Shown in pieces: positions 1 through 6,077 of a stretch of DNA of 6,179 nucleotides. Position numbers and translations under genes: made by a program. The DNA lies in contig SCTL01000770.1 of NCBI GenBank assembly GCA_004297495.1, forward strand, positions 1 to 6,179, given 5' to 3'. The notes under the pieces are model-generated. The model was not told the DNA's origin. It searched no databases and saw nothing but the letters and a program-made list of their open reading frames with translations. This stretch comes from Verrucomicrobiota bacterium (GTDB lineage Bacteria > Verrucomicrobiota > Verrucomicrobiia > Limisphaerales > JADLHS01). Within the stretch, counting starts at the first letter, position 1, and each line of letters starts with the position of its first letter.

Positions 1-267
1 GACGAAGGCCAGCACACGTTGCGGCTCAATTTCGTGGACGCCGACGGCCGGTCCATCATGCCGAACTTTCCGCCGATCCCGGTGGACATCGTGCTGGCGG
101 AGGAAATGGATTTCGGCACGCGCAATTTCATCATCAACATCCAGCAGCTCAAATTCGACGAGCCCGGGCCGTACTCGGTGGACATCGCGATAGATGACCG
201 TTCGCAAGCGAGCATTCCGCTGATGGTCAAACACGTCGCGCCCGCGCCGGCTGAACCGCAGGCGTAA
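1..267 (+). CDS. C-terminal part of a DUF6941-like small protein (5' truncated by the window edge)
   Basis: The reading frame is open from base 1 to a TAA at 265-267, giving 88 residues of a protein whose start lies outside the window. The TTG at 19 is an internal Leu codon, since coding sense continues upstream of it (Asp-Glu-Gly-Gln-His-Thr). What is visible is a beta-rich pattern: a 'LRLNFVDADGRSIMP' strand-turn, a 'TRNFIINIQQLKF' strand and a 'GPYSVDIAIDD' strand, followed by a short Pro/Ala-rich tail. This resembles, from memory, the C-terminal half of DUF6941 proteins, small cytoplasmic beta-sandwich-like proteins of unknown function that I associate with Verrucomicrobiota and other environmental bacteria. 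No signal peptide or catalytic motif can be judged from this fragment. It converges on nagB across a 124-bp gap. The family call is moderately confident; no function is claimed. Confidence 0.65.
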   Translation, partial: DEGQHTLRLNFVDADGRSIMPNFPPIPVDIVLAEEMDFGTRNFIINIQQLKFDEPGPYSVDIAIDDRSQASIPLMVKHVAPAPAEPQA

Positions 268-304
268 AGCCAACTCGTGGCGACGCGGTTTCAGGCGAAA
301 TGGA

Positions 305-380
305 GAACATTCAACATTCAACGCTCAACGGAATGGCCTCCGCGCACAGCCCCGTTCGATGTTCGGCGTTGAATGTTCCG
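305..380. repeat. Inverted heptamer-repeat element between convergent genes
   Basis: The left arm is a 7-bp tandem series: ATTCAAC (309-315), ATTCAAC (316-322), GCTCAAC (323-329). The right arm has the same period on the opposite strand: GTTCGAT (354-360), GTTCGGC (361-367), GTTGAAT (368-374), GTTCCGT (375-381). Bases 313-324 are the exact reverse complement of 366-377 (12 bp). In an alternative register, 305-315 pairs exactly with 368-378 (11 bp). A hairpin is therefore possible on either strand. It lies between the stop codons of the DUF6941-like gene and nagB, so it could act as a two-way transcription end, although there is no T-tract of the classical Rho-independent type. The rest of the 268-391 gap shows nothing else. 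Confidence 0.75.
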
Positions 381-391
381 TGCTGTCTCGC

Positions 392-1177
392 TCAGCGGTA
401 AGCTTCCCACTCCGGCTCATTCGCAAAAATCCAGCGGTAGTAATCCTGTCCCTGCAATTTCGCCGCCGCTTCTTCGTCCACCACGACCGTGCAGCGCGGA
501 TGCCATTGCAATGCGCTCGCCGTGATCATGCTCGTGATCGGGCCTTCAACAGCTTTGGCAATGATGTCGGCTTTGCCTGCGCCGGTGGCCAGCAGCACGC
601 AGCGGCGCGAATCCATGATCGTGCCCACGCCCATGGTGATGGCGCGGCGTGGAACTTTATCTTCACCGCCGAAGTTCGCGGCGTTTTGTTTGATGGTCGT
701 GGGCGTGAGCGCCTTCTCGCGCGTGCGCGAGCGCAAGGCAGAGAGCGGTTCGTTGAATCCGATGTGTCCGGTCTGGCCGATGCCGAGCAGTTGCAGATCA
801 ATGCCGCCGGCTTCGCGGATCAACTTCTCGTAACGCCAGCCTTCCTCCAGATGATCGCGCGCCGCGCCGTCGGGCAAGTGTGTCCGGCTCGGATTGAGAT
901 TCACCTGACTGAACAGGTGCAGACGCATGTAGGCGTGGTAGGAATTAGGATCGTCGTGCGCGAGGCCGACGTATTCATCGAGATTGAAAGTGGTGCAGCG
1001 GGAGAAATCCAGTTTCTCCTCGCGATGCATCCGCACGAGCTGGCGATAGACGCGTTCCATCGTCGCGCCGGTGGCGAGGCCGAGGACGGTTTTCGGGCTG
1101 GCGCGGATTTCGGCGGCGATGATGCGCGCGACGAGGAGCGCGGCCCGGTCCACGTCCGGTTGAATGAGGACTTCCAT
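392..1177 (-). CDS. nagB: Glucosamine-6-phosphate deaminase
   Basis: Cytoplasmic enzyme converting glucosamine 6-phosphate to fructose 6-phosphate and ammonia, the last step of GlcNAc and amino-sugar catabolism. The 261-residue length is close to E. coli NagB (266). Visible landmarks are the N-terminal phosphate-sugar binding loop 'LGLATGATMERVY' (about 32-44), 'FNLDEYVGL' with the enolisation base Asp67, and 'GIGQTGHIGFNEP' (132-144) with ring-opening His138 and Glu143. 'SRTREKAL' (150-157) has Arg153 and Lys155 aligning with E. coli allosteric-site Arg158 and Lys160. 'GAGKADIIAKAVEG' (199-212) contains the conserved Lys202. One oddity is Thr136, where E. coli has catalytic Asp141 and Bacillus has Asn. 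The ATG at 1177 fits the family N-terminus; only a weak purine stretch lies upstream. It is divergent from the MoxR gene and no nagA or transporter gene is in view. Confidence 0.93.
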   Translation of the reverse strand: MEVLIQPDVDRAALLVARIIAAEIRASPKTVLGLATGATMERVYRQLVRMHREEKLDFSRCTTFNLDEYVGLAHDDPNSYHAYMRLHLFSQVNLNPSRTHLPDGAARDHLEEGWRYEKLIREAGGIDLQLLGIGQTGHIGFNEPLSALRSRTREKALTPTTIKQNAANFGGEDKVPRRAITMGVGTIMDSRRCVLLATGAGKADIIAKAVEGPITSMITASALQWHPRCTVVVDEEAAAKLQGQDYYRWIFANEPEWEAYR

Positions 1178-1365
1178 GCGGAATTTCTACCAAGAACGCT
1201 GGCCCGGGGCACGTAGAAACCACGCCGCGCCGCCTTCTTTTTGTTCGCCGGGGAGAAGCCTTCGCGCTAAGTTGCGACGTGCAAATGCAGACCGCCAGGC
1301 GTTGAGCGCCCGACAAATGCAGAAACTTTTTTATGCCGGCGCTGTTTCATGAATCAGAAGCAACG
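1178..1365. promoter_or_regulatory. Divergent intergenic region between nagB and the MoxR gene
   Basis: These 188 bp must contain the promoters for nagB (leftward) and for the MoxR operon (rightward), because both genes start here. I cannot point to a convincing -35/-10 pair on either strand. Visible features are a direct repeat (1282-1291 and 1314-1323), a small GGCG/CGCC hairpin around 1298-1310 containing one GTTGAGC heptamer, and a T-run at 1327-1332. The promoter role is inferred from gene orientation only. Confidence 0.45.
1282..1323. repeat. 10-bp direct repeat, possible operator
   Basis: The sequence CAAATGCAGA occurs exactly at 1282-1291 and again at 1314-1323. The start-to-start spacing is 32 bp, about three DNA helical turns, and the copies flank a short GC-rich inverted repeat. 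The location between two divergent genes suits a regulator binding site, for example for amino-sugar control of nagB, but no matching regulator gene is in the window. A 10-bp match could also arise by chance or through local duplication. Confidence 0.35.
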
Positions 1366-2319
1366 ATGACCGCAACCGATTCCCTGAACGGACGAGAGGT
1401 TTTTCGCAAGGTGGCCGACAACATCGCCCGCGTGATGCACGGCCAGACCGGTTCGACGCGCCTGCTGCTCGCCGCGCTGGCCAGCGGCGGGCACGTGTTG
1501 CTCGAGGATTTTCCCGGCACCGGCAAGACCACGCTGGCCAAGGCCCTCGCGAAATCCGTGGACGCGAAATTCAAGCGCGTGCAGTTCACACCCGATTTGT
1601 TGCCCTCGGACATTCTCGGCGTTTCGATCTTCAACCAGCGAGATCAATTGTTTCATTTTCACGAAGGCCCGATCTTCACGAACATCATGCTCGCCGATGA
1701 AATCAACCGCGCCTCGCCGCGCACGCAATCGGCGCTGCTCGAAGCAATGGGTGAGGGCCAGGTGAGCGTGGATGGCGAGCGGCACCATTTGCCGGATTTG
1801 TTTTTCGTCATCGCCACGCAAAACCCCGTCGAGTTTCGCGGGACGTATCCGTTGCCCGAGGCGCAGATGGACCGCTTCGCGTTGCAATTCAAACTCGGCT
1901 ACGTGCAACCGGAGGAGGAAGTGGCCGTGCTCGCCGCGCAATCCAATAACGGGCATCCGATTGAAAGCCTGACCTCCTGCGTGACGCTGGCGGACGTGCA
2001 GGCCTTGCGCCGCGCGGCGCAGAGCGTGCGGATCAGCGAGGAACTGCGGCGTTACGTGGTGGACGTGGTGGGCGCCACCCGCAAAGTGAATGGGGTCCAA
2101 CTCGGCGCCAGCCCGCGCGCTTCCATCGCGCTGATGAAGTCGGCGCAGGCGCTCGCGTTGTTCGACGGAACGGATTTCGTCGCGCCCGAACAGGTGCAGG
2201 AACTGGCGGTGCCGGTGATTGCGCATCGGTTGGTGATGGAGCCGCAGGCGCGGTTCTCCGGCCAGACCGCGCGCGGCGCGGTGGAGGAAGTGTTAAAAAA
2301 GATTAAAGTTCCGGTGTGA
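1366..2319 (+). CDS. MoxR-family AAA+ ATPase
   Basis: Cytoplasmic AAA+ ATPase of the MoxR branch, chaperone-like proteins that use ATP hydrolysis to remodel or activate partner proteins, usually von Willebrand A or DUF58 partners encoded next door. The 317-residue length is normal for the family. Motifs in order are Walker A 'PGTGKTT' (50-56, Lys54), Walker B 'MLADEINRA' (108-116, Asp111-Glu112), sensor 1 'ATQNP' (150-154, Asn153), the 'LPEAQMDRF' segment with the arginine-finger candidate Arg170, and the sensor-2 region 'GASPRAS' (247-253, Arg251). All key residues are present, so the protein should be active. I chose the ATG at 1366 because 'AGAAG' lies a few bases upstream and the N-terminus then fits the family. 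An in-frame ATG at 1333 would add 11 residues but has no ribosome-binding site. It is the first gene of a three-gene set, with DUF58 following after 77 bp. Confidence 0.92.
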   Translation: MTATDSLNGREVFRKVADNIARVMHGQTGSTRLLLAALASGGHVLLEDFPGTGKTTLAKALAKSVDAKFKRVQFTPDLLPSDILGVSIFNQRDQLFHFHEGPIFTNIMLADEINRASPRTQSALLEAMGEGQVSVDGERHHLPDLFFVIATQNPVEFRGTYPLPEAQMDRFALQFKLGYVQPEEEVAVLAAQSNNGHPIESLTSCVTLADVQALRRAAQSVRISEELRRYVVDVVGATRKVNGVQLGASPRASIALMKSAQALALFDGTDFVAPEQVQELAVPVIAHRLVMEPQARFSGQTARGAVEEVLKKIKVPV

Positions 2320-2327
2320 GGGCGCAG

Positions 2328-2348
2328 GTTGAGGGTTGAGCGTTGAGA
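2328..2348. repeat. Heptamer-repeat tract, single arm
   Basis: Three perfect 7-bp units, GTTGAGG, GTTGAGC and GTTGAGA, run from 2328 to 2348 in the gap between the MoxR stop (2319) and the likely DUF58 start (2397). They share the GTTGANN consensus with the right arms of the elements at 305-380 and 3755-3849. No complementary NNTCAAC arm is visible nearby, so this copy is not an inverted repeat and may be a half element. The remainder of the gap holds only two A-runs and no obvious terminator. Confidence 0.65.
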
Positions 2349-2396
2349 GTCGGGCGCGCTGGCGACGCGGCTAAAAAAGTTTTTCAATCGGCGAAG

Positions 2397-3752
2397 ATGG
2401 TTTTGCTGAGTCCAATTTTTCGGGCGCTGTACTGGATTTACCGCGGCTACTCCGGGCTGCGGCACTGGACGGTGCGCCGGTTTACGCCGCTGGGCCTGGC
2501 ATTGGCGGGCGGTGTGGGTTCCGCGGCGCTGCTCGGCTTCGACACGGACAACACCGTCGGTTATCAGGCGTTCGCCCTGATGTTTTGCCTGCTCGTCGTG
2601 GCGCTGGTCTTCAGCCCGTTCTTCCGCGCGAAGTTTTCGGTGAGCCGAATTCTGCCGCGCTTCGCGACTGTCGGGATGCCGATGCACTACGACGTCGAGG
2701 TGCGCAACCTCGGCGCGCGAACGCAGGCGGGGTTGACGCTGCTGGACGATCTCGCGGACCCGCGCCCGGATTTTCGCTCCTGGCTGGCGGTCCAGCTCGA
2801 TGATGAAAAACATCTCCGCCCGTTCCGCTTCAATCGCGAGCGTCGCCTGCACCGTTTTCGAATTGCGAAAATCAAGGAAGCCGAACTGCCCTTGCTGCCG
2901 GCGGGCCAGACCGCGCGGGCGCGCGTGGAACTGACGCCGCTGCGCCGGGGGGTGCTGCGGTTTGAGAGTTGCAGTTTTGCGCGGCCCGATCCGCTGGGTT
3001 TGTTCCGCTCGATCGCGCGGCACAAAGCGGAGCAGGCAGTGCTGGTTTTACCGAAACGCTACTGGCTGCCGCCGGTCGCGTTGCCGGGCCTGTTGAAATA
3101 TCAACAAGGCGGCGTGGCGATGGCGTCGCACGTCGGCCAGAGCGAGGAATTCGTTTCGCTGCGCGACTATCGGCGCGGCGATCCGCCGCGTCACATCCAC
3201 TGGCGCACGTGGGCGCGCGTGGGCAAACCCATCGTGAAGGAATTCGAGGATGAATTTTTTGTGCGCCACGCGCTCATCCTCGACACGTTCACGGAGCGGC
3301 CGCGCAGCGAGGCGTTTGAAGAGGCGGTGTCCGTCGCGGCGTCGTTTGCCTGCACGGTGCTCACGCAGGAATCGCTGCTGGACCTGCTGTTCATCGGTTC
3401 GAGCGCGTATTGTTTCACGGCGGGCCGCGGCCTGGCGCACGCGGATCAGATGCTCGAAATTCTCGCCTCCGTCCAGCCGTGCGCGGGCAAACCGTTTGGC
3501 GACCTGGAAAACCTCGTGGTCAATCACGTCGCCGCCGTGAGCGGTTGCATTTGCGTTTTGCTGGCGTGGGACAAGGAACGGCAACAGTTGGTGAAGAAGC
3601 TCAAGTCCCTCGGCTTGCCGGTGGTGGTCTTGGTCGTCACGACGACCGACGACGCTGCGCCGCTGGAGCCCGGCCCGATGCGCGACGATCCGACGCGCCT
3701 GCACAAACTCGAAGTCGGGCGGATCGAGGAACAACTCGCGAGACTGGCGTGA
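2397..3752 (+). CDS. DUF58 domain membrane protein (MoxR partner)
   Basis: Membrane-anchored protein of the DUF58 family, 451 residues from the ATG at 2397. Two hydrophobic segments lie near the N-terminus (about 31-48 and 57-76), followed by a beta-rich region (about 80-220). The DUF58 signature is 'EFVSLRDYRRGDPPRHIHWR' (251-270), continuing as 'TWARVGKPIVKEFEDE'. After it comes a von Willebrand A-like strand 'HALILDTFTE' (291-300), where a canonical metal-site DxSxS would be; only Asp296 is kept, so metal binding of the usual kind is doubtful. DUF58 proteins are typically encoded beside MoxR ATPases and are thought to be their partners at the membrane; the direct activity is unknown. The frame is also open from a TTG at 2343 inside the heptamer repeat (18 more residues), with GAGGG upstream. 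I prefer the ATG because hydrophobic coding sense begins there. The transglutaminase-like gene follows 115 bp downstream. Confidence 0.9.
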   Translation: MVLLSPIFRALYWIYRGYSGLRHWTVRRFTPLGLALAGGVGSAALLGFDTDNTVGYQAFALMFCLLVVALVFSPFFRAKFSVSRILPRFATVGMPMHYDVEVRNLGARTQAGLTLLDDLADPRPDFRSWLAVQLDDEKHLRPFRFNRERRLHRFRIAKIKEAELPLLPAGQTARARVELTPLRRGVLRFESCSFARPDPLGLFRSIARHKAEQAVLVLPKRYWLPPVALPGLLKYQQGGVAMASHVGQSEEFVSLRDYRRGDPPRHIHWRTWARVGKPIVKEFEDEFFVRHALILDTFTERPRSEAFEEAVSVAASFACTVLTQESLLDLLFIGSSAYCFTAGRGLAHADQMLEILASVQPCAGKPFGDLENLVVNHVAAVSGCICVLLAWDKERQQLVKKLKSLGLPVVVLVVTTTDDAAPLEPGPMRDDPTRLHKLEVGRIEEQLARLA

Positions 3753-3754
3753 AG

Positions 3755-3849
3755 AACCTTCAACCATCAACATTGAACCTCGAACGGCCGACGGTGCCGT
3801 ACCCGGCCATACTTCGGCATTGGGCGTTGAATGTTGAATGTTGGAGGTT
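3755..3849 (+). repeat. Long imperfect hairpin built of heptamer repeats, inside the operon
   Basis: The left arm carries CTTCAAC (3758-3764), CATCAAC (3765-3771), ATTGAAC (3772-3778) and CTCGAAC (3779-3785). The right arm carries GTTGAAT (3826-3832), GTTGAAT (3833-3839) and GTTGGAG (3840-3846). Pairing 3755-3781 with 3823-3849 gives 21 Watson-Crick pairs, two G-U pairs and four mismatches across 27 positions. The 41-base loop holds a nested palindrome (GGCC at 3786-3789 and 3805-3808 around ACGG/CCGT at 3791-3800). It starts two bases after the DUF58 stop. The right arm contains an ATG (3838-3840) in frame with the next gene and a GGAGG (3843-3847), both buried when folded. It is a second instance of the design at 305-380, with an unrelated loop. 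No T-tract follows directly, so full termination is unlikely. Confidence 0.75.
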
Positions 3850-3867
3850 TTGCCTTTCCCTCTCCGC

Positions 3868-6054
3868 ATGAAACCGCCTCCTTTCCTGCTCGGCGCGGCG
3901 TTGCTCTTCTGGGGCTGGCAGTGCGATTTGGTTTTGCTCGGCGCGCTGATGGCCGTGGCCCTCGAGGGCTCGCGCGTGTTCAAATCGCGCTGGGATTTTA
4001 CCGGCGAGGATTTCCGGCGCGTGTGGATGCTGTGCACGCTGCTGTTCCTCGGCGCGGCGGTGTTCGCGTTCACGTCCAATGAAGGCCCATCCGCGTTCGG
4101 CAATTTGTTTCAAGATGCCAATTCAACGGCGCAGCGCGATGCGGCGCTTTCCAGTTCGCGCACGGCGTCCGCCTTGTTCCGCTGGCTGCCGATCATTTTC
4201 TATCCCTTCATCGCGGCGCAAATGTTCAGCGCGCGGGACACGATTCCGTTCACGTCGGTGTCCGTGCTGGAACGCCGCCGCCAGCGTCGCGCGGCCAAAG
4301 CCGGCCAGCTATTTGTCTCTCGCGAAATCTTCATCGGCTACCCGTACTTCGCCACGTGCCTGATCGGCGCGAGCGTGCATCCGGCGGAGAACAAAACTTT
4401 TTTCTGGGGCGTGGCCGGGTTGCTGGCGTGGGTGTTGTGGTCGCAACGCGCGCGGCGTTTTCCCGCGCTCGTCTGGCTGGCGGCGCTGGCCGCGGCGGTG
4501 GCGCTGGGATTCGGCGGCCAGAATCTTGCGGGCCAGGCCCAGCGCTTCTTCGAGAATCTCAATCCGCAATGGCTGGCCCGCATGATGCGCCGCAACTTCG
4601 ATCCCACCCGCAGCGTCACCGCCATCGGCCGCATCGGCGAATTGAAACAATCCGGCGAAATTGTCGTCCGCGTGGAGCCGCGCTTCGGGGAAGTGCCGAA
4701 GCTGTTGCGGGAAGCCAGCTATCAAATGTATGTGAAGCAGTCCTGGCAGACGCATTCGCAACGCCGGTTGATTGATCGCAGCACCGGCGCCGGCTTTCCC
4801 GGGTTCACGATTGTGCCGGAGGAAAAGCCGCAACCCACCCACATCTGGACATTTTCCGCGAGCACTCCCAAGCCCTGCACGGTCAACCTCGCGTGTTTTC
4901 TGCCGGGCGGTGTGGGCCTGCTGCCGCTGCCGCCGGGTTGCGGGCGCGTCGAGGAATTATCCGCCTATCTGCTCCACAAGAACGACCTCGGCACGGTGCT
5001 CGCCCAAGGGCCGCGCCTCGTCGTCTTCGATGCGCTCTGCGGACCGCAATCCGCCCTGGAATCCCCGCCGGAAAAAGCGGCTGACCCGCCGCCCTCGCTG
5101 CGCGAACGGGTTTTGACCGGCGCCCTCGCTGGTTCGCCCGACCTCAACGTGCCCATCACGGAACAGGCGGCGGTGGATGACATCATTATCGAGGCGGGAC
5201 TCTGCGACATGCCTTTGCCCGTGGTGCTGCACCGCCTGCAAAAATTCTTCAGTGAAAAATTCCGTTACAGCACCTGGCAGGACGCGCCCAAAGGCCCGGG
5301 CAAAGACCAGACGCCCTTGAGCCGCTTCCTGCTCACCACGCGGCGCGGTCACTGCGAATACTTTGCCACCGCCACCGTGCTCATTCTCCGGGAACTCCAT
5401 TTCTACGCCCGCTATTCCACCGGCTACGCCGTGCATGAAAAAGCCGGCGATGGCTACGTCGTGCGGGAACGCGACGGTCACGCCTGGTGCATCGTGTGGG
5501 ACGAAGACAAACAATCCTGGCTGGAATACGACACCACGCCGCCGGTGTGGGAGGCCGAGGAAAACAAGCAAATCTCCGCCTGGCAATGGCTCGGCGATGC
5601 GCTCTCCTGGCTGCGCTTTGAAATCGCCCGGCTGCGCCAGGGCCAGGGCAATCTGCAAACCTATCTCCTCTGGATCATCGTCCCGGCGCTCGCCATCGTG
5701 ATCTATCAAATCGTCTTTCGCAGCGGTAAGCGCAAAAAACCGGGCGGCCCGGGCGTCCAGTTTGCGCCGTTGCTGCTGCCCGGACTCGACTCGGAATTTT
5801 ATGAACTGGAAAAAAGACTCGCCGCGCTTGCGTTCCCGCGCCGCGACGGCGAAGCCGCCAGCCACTGGCTCGAACGCGTGCTGAAAAATTCCAGTCTGAC
5901 GGAAATCCGCTCCTCCCTCCACACGCTGCTCAGACTGCATTACCGGCACCGCTTCGATCCGCTCGGGCTGGACGCCGCGGCCCGCGAACAACTGCGCCGC
6001 GAAACCCGCGCCTGTCTCGAACAACTCAGTCAGAGCCAGACCGAGCGAAGCTGA
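3868..6054 (+). CDS. Multi-pass membrane transglutaminase-like protein
   Basis: Integral membrane protein of 728 residues with a transglutaminase-like (papain-fold) domain. Hydrophobic segments lie at about 5-34, 52-68, 102-120, 155-169 (weak), 178-192 and 199-215. A soluble region of about 380 residues follows, then a last membrane helix at about 599-617 and a charged tail (about 640-728) resembling the DUF4129-type tail of such proteins. The catalytic triad is intact: Cys496 in 'RRGHCEYFATA', His538 in 'RDGHAWCIVW' and Asp555 in 'WLEYDTTPP'. This layout resembles bacterial TgpA-type proteins, where the domain faces the periplasm, although the N-terminal helices here are not an obvious DUF3488 match. 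Substrate and reaction (cross-linking or proteolysis) are unknown. The ATG at 3868 precedes a typical membrane-protein N-terminus but lacks a good ribosome-binding site. The ATG at 3838 would add ten residues and lies in the hairpin. It is the third gene after MoxR and DUF58, a recurrent set. Confidence 0.9.
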   Translation: MKPPPFLLGAALLFWGWQCDLVLLGALMAVALEGSRVFKSRWDFTGEDFRRVWMLCTLLFLGAAVFAFTSNEGPSAFGNLFQDANSTAQRDAALSSSRTASALFRWLPIIFYPFIAAQMFSARDTIPFTSVSVLERRRQRRAAKAGQLFVSREIFIGYPYFATCLIGASVHPAENKTFFWGVAGLLAWVLWSQRARRFPALVWLAALAAAVALGFGGQNLAGQAQRFFENLNPQWLARMMRRNFDPTRSVTAIGRIGELKQSGEIVVRVEPRFGEVPKLLREASYQMYVKQSWQTHSQRRLIDRSTGAGFPGFTIVPEEKPQPTHIWTFSASTPKPCTVNLACFLPGGVGLLPLPPGCGRVEELSAYLLHKNDLGTVLAQGPRLVVFDALCGPQSALESPPEKAADPPPSLRERVLTGALAGSPDLNVPITEQAAVDDIIIEAGLCDMPLPVVLHRLQKFFSEKFRYSTWQDAPKGPGKDQTPLSRFLLTTRRGHCEYFATATVLILRELHFYARYSTGYAVHEKAGDGYVVRERDGHAWCIVWDEDKQSWLEYDTTPPVWEAEENKQISAWQWLGDALSWLRFEIARLRQGQGNLQTYLLWIIVPALAIVIYQIVFRSGKRKKPGGPGVQFAPLLLPGLDSEFYELEKRLAALAFPRRDGEAASHWLERVLKNSSLTEIRSSLHTLLRLHYRHRFDPLGLDAAAREQLRRETRACLEQLSQSQTERS

Positions 6055-6077
6055 ATTCGCCGGTGACCTTGCCTCGC

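Noticed and set aside
359..1216. Long plus-strand open frame (285 codons) opposite nagB
   Set aside because: It lies almost wholly antisense to a clearly homologous enzyme, its translation is Arg/Ala/His-rich without recognisable motifs, and such frames are expected in GC-rich DNA.
1302..1334. Possible sigma-70 promoter (TTGAGC followed by a T-rich TTTTAT)
   Set aside because: The spacing is about 21 bp and the -10 match is poor, so it is not better than chance.
1354..2226. Minus-strand open frame (290 codons) opposite the MoxR gene
   Set aside because: Antisense shadow of a gene with every AAA+ motif intact; the His/Arg/Gln-rich translation shows no domain.
2295..2301. A_AAA_AAG slippery heptamer in frame near the end of the MoxR gene, as in dnaX
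   Set aside because: A -1 shift would reach a TAA after one codon, changing only the last few residues. No stimulatory stem is evident, and Lys-Lys codons of this type occur by chance.
3048..4103. Minus-strand open frame (351 codons) spanning the DUF58 end, the hairpin and the transglutaminase start
   Set aside because: It crosses a repeat and two confidently called genes, and its composition is that of a GC-rich antisense frame.
4957..6024. Minus-strand open frame (355 codons) opposite the transglutaminase domain
   Set aside because: The plus strand here encodes the conserved Cys-His-Asp triad in order; the antisense translation has no recognisable pattern.
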